From NCBI GenBank assembly GCA_964370395.1, contig CAYJIZ010000015.1, positions 1 to 63,785 on the forward strand: 63,785 bases of DNA, given 5' to 3'. Positions within the stretch are counted from its first letter, which is position 1. The number at the start of each line of letters is the position of its first letter. This document shows, piece by piece, positions 33,953-43,197 of this stretch. The stretch comes from JBGUVL01 sp964370395. GTDB lineage: Bacteria; Bacillota_I; Bacilli_A; Erysipelotrichales; Erysipelotrichaceae. Below the pieces are notes generated by a model. It did not search any database, was not told the origin of the DNA, and worked only from the letters and a program-made list of their open reading frames with translations. A program made the translations under genes and the position numbers.

Positions 33953-35611
33953 ATGAATATATTACTTACTACATTAAATGCGAAATACATTCATAAAAAT
34001 TTAGCGTTGCGCTGGTTATATGTAAGTGCAGCAAAAAATGCAAATGTAACAATTAAAGAATATACGATTAAACATGATACCAATGCAATTGTGGATGAAT
34101 TAGTAGAAGATGCTAGTGATGTCATCGCATTTAGTATTTATATTTGGAACATTGAACAAAGCTTAGCGATAATCAAGCAGGTGAAGCAACGCTGTAACAA
34201 ACATATTATTGTTGGGGGACCAGAAGTGAGTTTTGAATCCTATCATCTATTGGGTGAAGGGGTGGATGCGATTAGCTTAGGCGAAGGAGAAATTGCTTTT
34301 TGGCAATACATAGAGATGTTAGAAAGTGGAAACTGTTATGAAGTACCGTCGATGTACACAAAACAATTTCCAAATACAACGTATGCGAAAGTACCTTTGT
34401 CTTATCATGAATCCTTACAGAGTCCTTACTTTTTAGCAATCGATGAAGCGGAGATGGCAAATCGTTATTTTTACTTTGAAACAAGCAGAGGATGTCCTTA
34501 TCAATGTGAGTACTGTTTAAGTAGTACGGATACAAAAGTGCGGATGTTCAGTGAAGAATATGTTTTTGCACAGTTAGAACAAATAGCGAAAAGCGATGTT
34601 CGCATCGTGAAGTTATTAGATCGTACCTTTAATGTAATGCCAGAGCGTGCTTTGCGCATTGCGCGATATATGAATGAACATTGTACAAAACAAATTTTTC
34701 AATTTGAAATTGTGGCAGAAACATTAAGCGAACAATTGTTGACGTTCTTTTGTGAAGAAGCAGATAAGAAACGTTTTCGTTTTGAAATAGGTGTACAATC
34801 TTTTCATGAAAAGACACTTCAAGCAGTAGGACGAATTCAAAACAATGCACGTTTATGTGAGGTAATCACGCGCCTACGACAAGCAGGTGTTGTGATGCAT
34901 GTGGATTTAATAGCAGGTTTGCCTTATGAAGGGTTTGACTTGTTTGCCCATTCTTTTAATTCACTGTATGCATTGCATGCGGATGAGATTCAATTGGGAA
35001 TTTTAAAGTTATTGAAAGGTACCAACCTAAAGAAGAAAAAGGATTGGTATGGATTTGAGTATAACGAAAATCCACCTTATGATATTGAGAAAACAAATTG
35101 GTTGAGTAAAGAAGAGTTAGAGTCGATTCATGATTGTGCCCACGCGGTTGAGAAGTTTTATAACAGTAATCGTTGCCGCTACACCATTGATGAAATACTT
35201 GCGCATGGTTATGCTACGGATGCCTTTTCCTTGTTTTTAAAATTAGGAGCATTATTAAAGCAAGTACCACGACCATACCAACCACATCAATTATTTGCTT
35301 TGATTAAACAAGTGTGTTCTGATCATGAAGAAATCGTTGATGGACTTATTAATTATGACTATTATCGTATTTTCAAACAGAAACCGAAGATGTTTTTACG
35401 CAATAAAGTAAGCCAATCAAAACGCAAAGAAATCATGGCTATGTTTGTACAACGAAATATCATTGAAGAAGAGCAACTGTACCATTATGGTCATGTTGAT
35501 ACCATTTATTATAAGCAGCAATTGGGGTACCAGCTTGTGTTATACAACAACTTACAACAGTATCCAAAACGGTATTTTATTAAGGAAGAAGAAATAGAGG
35601 AGATTGTATGA
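33953..35611 (+). CDS. B12-binding-domain radical SAM protein
   Basis: 552 residues. The N-terminal cobalamin-binding-like Rossmann domain (about 1-140; VGGPEVSFE, ISLGEGE) is followed by a radical SAM core with ETSRGCPYQCEYC (C-x3-C-x2-C) and a C-terminal uncharacterised domain of about 200 residues, as in DUF4080 proteins. Reaction unknown; relatives are methylases or methylthiolases. Its last 4 bases overlap rdgB. Confidence 0.82.
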   Translation: MNILLTTLNAKYIHKNLALRWLYVSAAKNANVTIKEYTIKHDTNAIVDELVEDASDVIAFSIYIWNIEQSLAIIKQVKQRCNKHIIVGGPEVSFESYHLLGEGVDAISLGEGEIAFWQYIEMLESGNCYEVPSMYTKQFPNTTYAKVPLSYHESLQSPYFLAIDEAEMANRYFYFETSRGCPYQCEYCLSSTDTKVRMFSEEYVFAQLEQIAKSDVRIVKLLDRTFNVMPERALRIARYMNEHCTKQIFQFEIVAETLSEQLLTFFCEEADKKRFRFEIGVQSFHEKTLQAVGRIQNNARLCEVITRLRQAGVVMHVDLIAGLPYEGFDLFAHSFNSLYALHADEIQLGILKLLKGTNLKKKKDWYGFEYNENPPYDIEKTNWLSKEELESIHDCAHAVEKFYNSNRCRYTIDEILAHGYATDAFSLFLKLGALLKQVPRPYQPHQLFALIKQVCSDHEEIVDGLINYDYYRIFKQKPKMFLRNKVSQSKRKEIMAMFVQRNIIEEEQLYHYGHVDTIYYKQQLGYQLVLYNNLQQYPKRYFIKEEEIEEIV

Positions 35612-36186
35612 AAGAAATAGTAATCGCAACAAAAAATAAACACAAAGTAGAAGAATTCACACAAATGTTGAAACCTCTTGGTTATGATGTCAAAAGTTTG
35701 TATGATTTTGCGGAAGACTTTGATATTGAAGAAACAGGAACGACATTTGAAGAAAATGCCTACATTAAGGCAAAGGCGATTTATGATGCATTGCATATCG
35801 ATGTCATCAGTGATGATTCTGGTATTTGTATCAATCATTTAGATGGTGCACCAGGGGTGTATTCGGCACGATATTTAGGAGAAGATACAAGTTATGAATT
35901 CAAGAATAATTACATCATTAATGAATTAAAGGACGCCAGTGATCGTGGTGCACAGTATGTTTGTAGTATTTGTCACTTTAAACAGGATGGTTCCCATGAA
36001 ATGTTTACGGGAGTGTGCGAAGGGGAAATTGCGAAACAACCCCTTGGGACGAATGGATTTGGCTACGACCCAATCTTTTATTATCCACCACTAAAAACAA
36101 CGCTTGCGAATGTAAGTGAAACACAAAAGAATCAAATTTCACACCGTTTTAAAGCGTTAGCGCAATTGATGAAAGGAATGGAATAA
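35608..36186 (+). CDS. rdgB: XTP/dITP diphosphatase
   Basis: 192 residues, HAM1/RdgB family. It has the start KEIVIATKNKHKVEEF, the metal/active region TFEENAYIKAKA, DDSGICINHLDGAPGVYSAR and GFGYDPIFYYP. Removes ITP, dITP and XTP from the pool. Coupled to the upstream B12-radical SAM gene by a 4-base overlap and 3 bases from trmL. Confidence 0.95.
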   Translation: MKEIVIATKNKHKVEEFTQMLKPLGYDVKSLYDFAEDFDIEETGTTFEENAYIKAKAIYDALHIDVISDDSGICINHLDGAPGVYSARYLGEDTSYEFKNNYIINELKDASDRGAQYVCSICHFKQDGSHEMFTGVCEGEIAKQPLGTNGFGYDPIFYYPPLKTTLANVSETQKNQISHRFKALAQLMKGME

Positions 36187-36189
36187 AAG

Positions 36190-36708
36190 ATGATACACGT
36201 TGTTTTATTTGAACCAGAAATCCCACAAAATACAGGAAACATTATGCGTACTTGTGCAGCGAGTGGGTGCTGTTTGCATTTGATTGAACCGCTTGGATTC
36301 TCATTGGATGAAAAACACTTACGTCGTGCAGGAATGGATTATCGTAAGGAGTTAAACTATACTTCTTATCCTAACTGGGAAACATTTGTTGAAAAAAATC
36401 CTGCTCATCATTATTACTATGTGACTCGTTATGGAAAAGTTCCTCCAGAAGCACATGACTTCACAAAATGTGAAGATGATATTTATTTGGTGTTTGGAAA
36501 AGAGAGTACCGGTATTCCAAAACAATTATTGGCAGGAAACCAAGCGTACTGTATGCGCATTCCGATGATTGCGAGCGCGCGTAGTTTAAACTTAAGTAAT
36601 TGTGTTGCGATTGTCGTGTACGAAGCGTTAAAGCAATTGGATTATCCAGGATTAGAAAGACATGAATGCATTAAAGGAGAGGACTTCTTGGACCAATGGG
36701 TAGATTAA
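36190..36708 (+). CDS. trmL: tRNA (cytidine/uridine-34 2'-O)-methyltransferase
   Basis: 172 residues, SPOUT knot enzyme. Visible are FEPEIPQNTGNIMRTCAA, YLVFGKESTGIP and MRIPMIASARSLNLSNCVAIVVYEA (SAM knot). Methylates the wobble ribose of leucine tRNAs. In an operon with rdgB; its end overlaps the following membrane gene by 13 bases. Confidence 0.93.
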   Translation: MIHVVLFEPEIPQNTGNIMRTCAASGCCLHLIEPLGFSLDEKHLRRAGMDYRKELNYTSYPNWETFVEKNPAHHYYYVTRYGKVPPEAHDFTKCEDDIYLVFGKESTGIPKQLLAGNQAYCMRIPMIASARSLNLSNCVAIVVYEALKQLDYPGLERHECIKGEDFLDQWVD

Positions 36709-37265
36709 ACATTTCAAAAATAGTTTTATTTCTATTTTTGGTAACTTGTATCTCTACCAGTGTGATACCTATCGTCTTGTCACTTGATTTAATGCAAGCG
36801 ACAAGTTATGAATCGATGGTAGCGATCTTAGATAAATCATATGTAACAAGTTCGTATTTTGTGCGTGTAATCATGCGTAATTTAGATTATCTAAATTTTA
36901 GTTTTGCGAACTTGTATTCGTCTTTGATTACTTCTTTGTCACTGCTTAATCTATTAGTCATTGCACTGACTAGTTATGTATGGGCGGCAAACAAAGAAAA
37001 GTGGATGAGCAAACATTTCAGAAATGTAGCGAGTCATCTTGTTGTTTTTTATGCTTTTGGCTATGGAATCATCGCTTTGCTTTTGGTGCTTGGCTTTCAA
37101 GCGAGCGATGCAGGTAGTGTGATTGCTTTGTTTAGTAATGTCGCAATTATCATGTTGTTGATTCATGCCATTATCATAATCTACGCTTTGTATTATTTGT
37201 ATCTTTTATTTCGATACGAATTCATTCCTTATTTAAATCATCGTTTTCCAAAAGAAGCACAATAA
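36696..37265 (+). CDS. uncharacterised four-helix membrane protein
   Basis: 189 residues with hydrophobic segments near 9-28, 75-95, 110-133 and 143-172. No family recognised and no catalytic motif. It overlaps trmL by 13 bases, so translation is coupled. Ends at a strong terminator, making it the last gene of the B12-rSAM/rdgB/trmL operon. Confidence 0.7.
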   Translation: MGRLNISKIVLFLFLVTCISTSVIPIVLSLDLMQATSYESMVAILDKSYVTSSYFVRVIMRNLDYLNFSFANLYSSLITSLSLLNLLVIALTSYVWAANKEKWMSKHFRNVASHLVVFYAFGYGIIALLLVLGFQASDAGSVIALFSNVAIIMLLIHAIIIIYALYYLYLLFRYEFIPYLNHRFPKEAQ

Positions 37266-37307
37266 AACAGGAAGCACTTATGTTACTAAGTACTTCCTGT
37301 TTTTTTT
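37264..37307. terminator. bidirectional terminator
   Basis: AAACAGGAAGCACTTA pairs with TAAGTACTTCCTGTTT (one G:T), T8 tail; serves the operon on the left and nox on the right. Confidence 0.92.
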
Positions 37308-37313
37308 ATTTGT

Positions 37314-38645
37314 TTATTTTGCACTTAATGCAGCCATCGTAATGTAGTTGTATGGTTGATTGAAGTGTGGTAAGAAGAAGATATCTAATAGTTTTAGTGT
37401 ATCAATTGTTGTTTGTTCTTGAATTGCTAATGAGAACATGTGAATTCCCATTGAGATATCGTAGCGAGAAGCGATTTGTGCTCCTAGGATACGACGTGAG
37501 TCAAGATCGTATACAATTTCAATTGTAACTTCTTCGTTTGTTTTAATGAATCCTGGTTTTTGTAAGTCTTTGAATGAAGTTGAAGTAGCGTTCATTCCTA
37601 ATGCTTTCGCTTTTTGTAATGTTAATCCTGTGGATACCATGTTTAATCCATAGATAGAAATACCATTGCTTCCTTGTACTCCAATGCTTTCTAATGCTGT
37701 ACCACAAGCATTGTGAGCAGCAATAATACCAGAACGTACGGCATTGGTTGCCAATGCGATGTATGTCACAGCTTGCATTGCGTTATCGTATACAGTTGCA
37801 CAATCTCCGATTGCATACACACCATCTACACTTGTTTCTTGGTTTTTATTAACTAAGAATGCACCGTTTTTAAATAACTCTAAATCATGTGCTCCTAATT
37901 TGTTATTTGGTTTGAATCCGATTGCTAAGATTACCATATCTGCATCGTATTCATTTTTGTCAGTGATTACTTTTTCTACTCTTTCATTACCAACAATTTT
38001 TGTTACCGTTTCATTGTATGCTAATTGAATCCCGTGTTCGCTTAAGTTATGATTCATCATCGTTGTGAAAGTATCATCATAATAAGTTGATAAGCAAGTA
38101 TTTGCACAATCAATTAAGGTTACTTTCTTTCCTACGCGTTCAAATGCTTCTGCTAATTCTACACCGATGTATCCTCCACCGACAACAACGATGTTTTTAA
38201 GGGAATCGTCTTTTAACTTCTCAATCACATCTTCTGCATTTTGGTACAATTTCACTTGTTGTACATTTTTTAAATCTGCACCTTCGATTGCTGGAATTAC
38301 TGGTAAAGATCCGGTAGCTAAAATTAGCTTATCGAATGTTTCTTCATAACTTGTTCCATCTTCCCCTTTGGCATATACGACTTTGTTTGTATAGTCGATA
38401 CGTTCTACTCTAGTTTGCATGTGGATTGTCGCACCTTTGCTCTCCAAGATCTCTTTGCTAGAATAGAATAGTCCTTGTGGACCATCAATTTGTTTTCCAA
38501 TCCATAATGCCATTCCACAACCTAAAAAACTAATGTTGGAATTGCTATCGAATACCACAACTTCGTTTCCTTGGTAGTTATCCAAAATGGTATTGATGGC
38601 AGCAGTTCCTGCGTGATTTGCACCTACAACGATAATTTTACTCAT
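37314..38645 (-). CDS. nox: NADH oxidase / CoA-disulfide-reductase-family flavoprotein
   Basis: 443 residues. FAD loop VVGANHAGTAA; redox Cys43 in ISFLGCGMALWIG; NAD loop VVVGGGYIGVELAEAFERVG; FAD site VYAIGDCA. One conserved Cys and general wording match water-forming Nox of lactic bacteria: it consumes O2 and regenerates NAD+. CoA-disulfide reductase is the alternative in this family. Own promoter; adjacent to an FNT gene on the same strand. Confidence 0.85.
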   Translation of the reverse strand: MSKIIVVGANHAGTAAINTILDNYQGNEVVVFDSNSNISFLGCGMALWIGKQIDGPQGLFYSSKEILESKGATIHMQTRVERIDYTNKVVYAKGEDGTSYEETFDKLILATGSLPVIPAIEGADLKNVQQVKLYQNAEDVIEKLKDDSLKNIVVVGGGYIGVELAEAFERVGKKVTLIDCANTCLSTYYDDTFTTMMNHNLSEHGIQLAYNETVTKIVGNERVEKVITDKNEYDADMVILAIGFKPNNKLGAHDLELFKNGAFLVNKNQETSVDGVYAIGDCATVYDNAMQAVTYIALATNAVRSGIIAAHNACGTALESIGVQGSNGISIYGLNMVSTGLTLQKAKALGMNATSTSFKDLQKPGFIKTNEEVTIEIVYDLDSRRILGAQIASRYDISMGIHMFSLAIQEQTTIDTLKLLDIFFLPHFNQPYNYITMAALSAK

Positions 38646-38757
38646 ATTAAATTACTCCTCCTATTATCAAAATATGGTTAACTATTATAATAATATACAT
38701 ATGTCAATTAATATGCTAATCATTTGCTCAGAAGAAATAAAAAAAAGAAGTAGCTTG

Positions 38758-39513
38758 CTACTTCTTGTCCATACTTAAGTATAATGGAAGACCTAACAAT
38801 AAGGCTCCTCCTAAAATATTACCGATGGTTGCAATAGTCATGTGAAGTGGAAGCATTGACCAATCAAATGCAAATCCATGTGTCACAAAGTTCATTGCGA
38901 ATAATCCCCAGTTGGCAATACAGTGTTCTAGGCTACTGATGACGAATGTTGCCACAAGTAACATTAATACCATTAATTTAACACTTCCATCTTCCATCTT
39001 GTGAGAAGTGAAAGAGGCGATACATACTACGAAGTTACATAGTAATGCACGTAAGAATAATGGGAATATTGTGAATGCTAGTTTGGTATCAACTAGTTTA
39101 GTAATGTAAGCTTCAAAGTCGCTTCCATGTTCTAGCGATAACATAAATAGAATAGTAATAAAGCAAATACCGATCACATTACCGATATAACAAAGTACCC
39201 ATGGTCGAATCACTGCACTTAGTTTTGCTTTTTTAGTAAAGACAGGGAACATAATCGTCAAACAGTTTCCTGTAAATAATTCTGCATTTAGAAAACTAAT
39301 ACAAACTAATCCAATACCGAAACTGAAGGCAATGACAGATTTTGATACCGCATAGTTATCTACATATAAAAATCCAAGGGTGTACGATAGAATCATCGTC
39401 GCTCCTAGAAAGAAACCTGCCATAATCGATTTCCACAAAAATTGTGAACTATTGTTTTTAGCCATATTGATTTTCTTCAAACCACGTTCGCTAAGCATTG
39501 TTAAATCACTCAT
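38758..39513 (-). CDS. formate/nitrite transporter (FNT) family channel
   Basis: 251 residues from ATG 39513; a GAGGGAG site lies upstream and the longer frame to 39552 lacks one. Six helices with the FNT features NAELFTGNC (first half) and the related break region MNFVTHGFAFDW in the second. Pentameric channels for formate, nitrite, lactate or hydrosulfide. Substrate not readable; formate export fits a fermenter. A hairpin-poor 110-base gap separates it from nox. Confidence 0.88.
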   Translation of the reverse strand: MSDLTMLSERGLKKINMAKNNSSQFLWKSIMAGFFLGATMILSYTLGFLYVDNYAVSKSVIAFSFGIGLVCISFLNAELFTGNCLTIMFPVFTKKAKLSAVIRPWVLCYIGNVIGICFITILFMLSLEHGSDFEAYITKLVDTKLAFTIFPLFLRALLCNFVVCIASFTSHKMEDGSVKLMVLMLLVATFVISSLEHCIANWGLFAMNFVTHGFAFDWSMLPLHMTIATIGNILGGALLLGLPLYLSMDKK

Positions 39514-39685
39514 ATAATATAAAACTCCCTCTACATTTTTTGTCCTGTTCAATTATAACGAAAAGTGAGGCTAAAAGCTATAAAAAATAGCAATTTGTTA
39601 TAATGTTTTCAAAAAGTTATAAAAAAGGGTCTCTCATTGCCAATTGTGACGAATTATTATATAATAACTCACAAGAGGTGATACG

Positions 39686-39832
39686 ATGGTAGAAGACTTG
39701 AATATGATTATGTCATTATTTTGCATGGCTTTTATCCCTGTGACGCTTCTTGGATATGGCTTTTTTCGCTTGTTTTCACGCAAGAAGGAAAAAGTGTTAA
39801 CGACTAGTGAAAAGTATTATAGGGAGTGGTAA
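39686..39832 (+). CDS. 48-residue membrane peptide
   Basis: Short gene with AGAGGTG (39674-39680) and ATG at 39686. It encodes one hydrophobic segment (residues 6-27, ending GYGFFRLFSRKK) and a basic tail ending EKYYREW. Its stop is 3 bases before the TTG start of the CBS/CorC protein, and the final codons AGG GAG TGG form that gene's ribosome site. Translational coupling is likely. Function unknown. Confidence 0.65.
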   Translation: MVEDLNMIMSLFCMAFIPVTLLGYGFFRLFSRKKEKVLTTSEKYYREW

Positions 39833-39835
39833 CAA

Positions 39836-41110
39836 TTGGATAGTCATGAGCTCATTATGAGTATTGTTTTAGTGGTATTAATTATTTTGTCAGCGATGTT
39901 TTCTTCAACGGAAACAGCGTATTCTAGTGTGAATGGTATTCGTTTAAAGAATATGGCAAAAGAAGGAAATGCCAAAGCGAGTGTAGCATACGATGTATAC
40001 AAACAAGGAACTGCTGCAATAACAACCATATTAATTGGAAATAACATCGTGAATATTTTAGCGACTGCGATCGCGACTGACTTGTTTATGAAAATGGTTG
40101 GTCCAGCTGGAGTAGCTGTTGCAACAGCAGTAATGACGGTATTGATTTTAGTGTTTGGTGAGATTACACCAAAAGTAGTAGCGAAATCAAGACCAGAAAA
40201 TGTTGCTATGTTGATGGGAAAACCAATGAAAGTGTTATTGTTTATTTTTAAGCCGATTACAAAAGTAGTGGTTGGTGCACAAAGTAAATGGGAAGCAAAC
40301 AGTGATGTAAATATCGTAACCGCAACAGAAGATGAACTTCTTGAGATTGTTAATACAATTGAACAAGAAGGTGAGTTAGAACAAGACGAACGTGAATTAA
40401 TTGAAAATGTAATAGAATTTGATGATACTTCCATTCGTGATGTAATGGTTGTGAGAGATAATGTAGTATGGATTTATGACAATGCTACGTACGAAGATTT
40501 AACGGCTATGATGGCAAAACATAAGTTGTCTCGTTTCCCAGTCATTTCTCATGAAACATTAAAAGTGGTTGGGGTGGTTCATGTACGCGATGTTTTTGAT
40601 GCGCTTTTAAACAATACAAAAGTAAATATTGTTGATATTATGAGTGATCCGATGTTTGTTTCGCAACGTAAGAAGTTGCCTGAAGCAATGCAAGAAATAC
40701 AAAAGACAAGGGTTCACATGGCCATTGTTACAGAAAGTGCGAAAATTGATAACTTTGTCGGTATTGTTACGTTAGAAGATATTATTGAAGAATTAGTAGG
40801 AGAAATCTACGATGAATTCGATACGTTGCCTGATCATGTAATTGAGATTGGATTGCATACGTATGAGGTAGAAGGAAAAGTAAATTTAACGCATTTCTTT
40901 GATCAATACTTAGAAGATTCGGAAGTACCAATGACAAAAGCGAAAACAATTTCACAATGGATTTACGAATTGAATGAAGAAAAGAAAGTTCGTAAAGGTA
41001 GGGAAATTGAATACGAAAACTTTGAAATCAAAGTATTAGAAACTTCACAAGGGTTTGCTACACGTGCTGAAATTACCGTGTATACACCTGAGGAAGACGA
41101 TGAGCAATAA
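39836..41110 (+). CDS. CNNM/CorC-type (DUF21-CBS) membrane protein, TTG start
   Basis: 424 residues. The N-terminal CNNM/DUF21 membrane domain (about 1-180) opens with MFSSTETAYSSVN. A CBS pair follows (about 205-330; MVVRDNVVWI, VGIVTLEDIIEELVGEI), then a CorC_HlyC C-terminal domain. Family members transport or sense Mg2+/Co2+; the older label is hemolysin-like. The only well-placed start is TTG at 39836, 9 bases after GGGAG, read in the tail of the 48-residue gene. Confidence 0.88.
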   Translation: MDSHELIMSIVLVVLIILSAMFSSTETAYSSVNGIRLKNMAKEGNAKASVAYDVYKQGTAAITTILIGNNIVNILATAIATDLFMKMVGPAGVAVATAVMTVLILVFGEITPKVVAKSRPENVAMLMGKPMKVLLFIFKPITKVVVGAQSKWEANSDVNIVTATEDELLEIVNTIEQEGELEQDERELIENVIEFDDTSIRDVMVVRDNVVWIYDNATYEDLTAMMAKHKLSRFPVISHETLKVVGVVHVRDVFDALLNNTKVNIVDIMSDPMFVSQRKKLPEAMQEIQKTRVHMAIVTESAKIDNFVGIVTLEDIIEELVGEIYDEFDTLPDHVIEIGLHTYEVEGKVNLTHFFDQYLEDSEVPMTKAKTISQWIYELNEEKKVRKGREIEYENFEIKVLETSQGFATRAEITVYTPEEDDEQ

Positions 41111-41126
41111 GCAATAGGAGGCAATT

Positions 41127-41615
41127 ATGCAATTTTTAAATAAATTTGAAAGTGAAAAAGGACCAAAAGCGATTGGACCTTACTCACCAGCAGTAAAATT
41201 AGGAGATTTTGTTTTCTTATCTGGACAATTAGGAATGGATGCAGAAGGAAACTTAGTAAGTGAAGATGTTGTGGAACAAACCAAAAGAGCAATGGACAAC
41301 ATTGGATATTTATTAGAAGAAATGGGTTTAGGATACCGTCATATTGTAAAGACTACAGTATTTGTTAGTGACTTAAACGATTTTAATAAAGTAAATGAAG
41401 TTTACGGTACTTACTTTGAAGGTGTATACCCAGCGAGAAGTTGTGTAGAAGTATCTCGTTTACCAAAAGATGCAAAAGTAGAAATCGAATGTATGGTACT
41501 TGATACATTAGTATACGAACAAATGGACCAACACCAATGTGGTGGATGCCATAGTTCAAATGATGGTAACTGCGAAAGTGACTGTGGAAATGGTTGCTGT
41601 GGTGGTTGCGAATAA
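41127..41615 (+). CDS. ridA: RidA family deaminase with Cys-rich C-terminal tail
   Basis: The core (1-128) is a standard RidA: GPKAIGPYSPAVKLGDFVFLS, YPARSCVEVSRLP with the substrate arginine, and EIECMV. RidA hydrolyses reactive enamines/imines such as 2-aminoacrylate. Unlike normal ~125-residue members, it continues to 162 with a tail holding seven cysteines (CGGC, C, C, CC, C) plus two histidines, and rich in Gly/Asn. The tail looks like a metal-binding or disulfide element. A terminator follows, so it is part of the native gene. Confidence 0.9.
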   Translation: MQFLNKFESEKGPKAIGPYSPAVKLGDFVFLSGQLGMDAEGNLVSEDVVEQTKRAMDNIGYLLEEMGLGYRHIVKTTVFVSDLNDFNKVNEVYGTYFEGVYPARSCVEVSRLPKDAKVEIECMVLDTLVYEQMDQHQCGGCHSSNDGNCESDCGNGCCGGCE

Positions 41616-41644
41616 TCATTTAATGTAATACGACTAACGTCAAA

Positions 41645-41672
41645 TAAAGGCAATCTTATGGATTGCCTTTTC
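41645..41672 (+). terminator. ridA terminator
   Basis: AAAGGCAATC-TTAT-GGATTGCCTTT with T-rich tail. Confidence 0.88.
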
Positions 41673-41774
41673 TTTTGCTTTGTCGCTCGTGAATTGGTTC
41701 GATATTTTATTGGCAAACGTTTTAAAAACTGCTATAATGATAATGTTTTTTTTAAAAAGAGAGAGGTATTAAAT

Positions 41775-43109
41775 ATGTTAGAAAAACTGTTTAAACTAAG
41801 TGCCAAAAAAACAAACGTGAGAACGGAAATTATCGCAGGGATAACAACGTTCTTAGCAATGGCATACATTCTTGCAGTAAACCCAGGTATTTTAGGGGAT
41901 GCGGGAATGGATATGCATTCTGTATTTATGGCAACAGCAATTTCTGCTGGGTTCGCTTCTATCCTTATGGGTATTTTAGCTAACTATCCAGTAGCACTTG
42001 CACCAGGGATGGGAGTAAATGCATTATTTACTTATACTGTCGTATTTTCAATGGGACACACATGGCAAGCTGCTTTGGCTGCTGTATTTGTTTCAGGGGT
42101 AATCTTCTTATTAATTTCAGTAACAGGAATTCGTAAAATGATTATTAACTCGATTCCACAACAATTGAAATTAGCAATTGGAGCAGGAATTGGATTCTTT
42201 ATTGCATTTGTTGGATTAAAGAATGCAGGAATTATCGTAGCAAGCGAAGCGACTGCGGTGGCATTAGGAAACTTAACTGTGCCAACTGTATTATTAGCAG
42301 CATTTGGAATCTTATTAACGATTGCACTTGTAGCGAAAAAAGTACCAGCTGCAGTATTCGTAGGAATGGTTGTGACAGCAATCGTTGGATTGGTATGTGG
42401 AACTGCCTTCAACTTAGAAGGAATGCCAGCATTACCAGATTCATTTATCACAACAGACTTCACAATTAAAACATTTGGTTCTTTCGCGGATGGATTTGCT
42501 GATCTATTTAAAGATCCATTCAATTGTTTCATCGTTGTGTTCTCATTCTTATTCGTAGATTTCTTTGATACAGCAGGAACACTAGTAGCAATTGGAAACC
42601 GTTGTGGATTAATCAATGACAAAGGGGAATTAGTTGATGCAGAAAAAGCATTATTAGCAGATGCAATTGGTACTGTGGCAGGAGCTGCATTAGGTACTTC
42701 AACTGTAACTTCATTTGTTGAATCTACTTCAGGTGTAGAAGTTGGTGGTAGAACAGGGTTAACAGCTGTTACTACAGGGGTGTTATTCTTCCTATCTATC
42801 TTCATTGCACCAATTGTATTGTCAATGGCAACCAATGCCGTAACAGCACCAGCGTTAGTTGTTGTTGGGATCTTAATGGCACAACAATTAGGTGGAGTAA
42901 ACTGGGATGACTTCGTATTTGCAACAGCAGGATTCATTACTATTATCGCAATGATTCTTACGTATTCTATTTCAAATGGGATCGCATTGGGATTCATCGC
43001 ATATGGTATCGCAATGATTGCAACTGGAAAAGCAAAAGATGTAAGTGTTATCATTTGGGTATTGGATATCATCTTTATTTTCTACTTCTATTCATTAACA
43101 TTATTATAA
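41775..43109 (+). CDS. NCS2-type purine permease (AzgA-like)
   Basis: 444 residues from ATG 41775 (GAGAGG upstream; the 39-residue longer frame runs through the terminator and promoter). About 12-14 helices; EIIAGITTFLAMAYILAVNPGIL, FSFLFVDFFDTAGTLVAI and TSTVTSFVESTSGVEVGGRTGLTAV are AzgA/PbuG marks. Imports guanine/hypoxanthine/adenine. Located before guaA. No purine riboswitch structure was seen in its leader; a TATAAT lies at about 41733-41738. Confidence 0.9.
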   Translation: MLEKLFKLSAKKTNVRTEIIAGITTFLAMAYILAVNPGILGDAGMDMHSVFMATAISAGFASILMGILANYPVALAPGMGVNALFTYTVVFSMGHTWQAALAAVFVSGVIFLLISVTGIRKMIINSIPQQLKLAIGAGIGFFIAFVGLKNAGIIVASEATAVALGNLTVPTVLLAAFGILLTIALVAKKVPAAVFVGMVVTAIVGLVCGTAFNLEGMPALPDSFITTDFTIKTFGSFADGFADLFKDPFNCFIVVFSFLFVDFFDTAGTLVAIGNRCGLINDKGELVDAEKALLADAIGTVAGAALGTSTVTSFVESTSGVEVGGRTGLTAVTTGVLFFLSIFIAPIVLSMATNAVTAPALVVVGILMAQQLGGVNWDDFVFATAGFITIIAMILTYSISNGIALGFIAYGIAMIATGKAKDVSVIIWVLDIIFIFYFYSLTLL

Positions 43110-43110
43110 G

Positions 43111-43141
43111 AAAAAAACGTCCAAATTTATGGACGTTTTTT
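43111..43141 (+). terminator. permease terminator
   Basis: AAAAAACGTCCA / TGGACGTTTTTT stem with a 6-base loop. Confidence 0.92.
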
Positions 43142-43197
43142 GTGGTTTTTATGCACGAATAGTGATAGAATAGAAAAATAAAAAAAGGAGATTCAAT

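Noticed and set aside
33886..33990. 35-residue N-terminal extension of the choline-kinase-like protein
   Set aside because: Runs into the start of the divergent B12-radical SAM gene and lacks a ribosome site; the ATG at 33885 has one.
39844..40434. 196-codon frame antisense to the CBS/CorC gene
   Set aside because: Mirror of the real gene with no start signal; composition typical of antisense frames.
41616..41774. Purine riboswitch before the permease
   Set aside because: The gap is used by the ridA terminator and a plain promoter; no purine aptamer structure or core could be found.
42032..43072. 346-codon open frame antisense to the purine permease
   Set aside because: A shadow of the codon pattern of the permease gene: Asn/Thr/Ala-rich, no ribosome site, no family resemblance.
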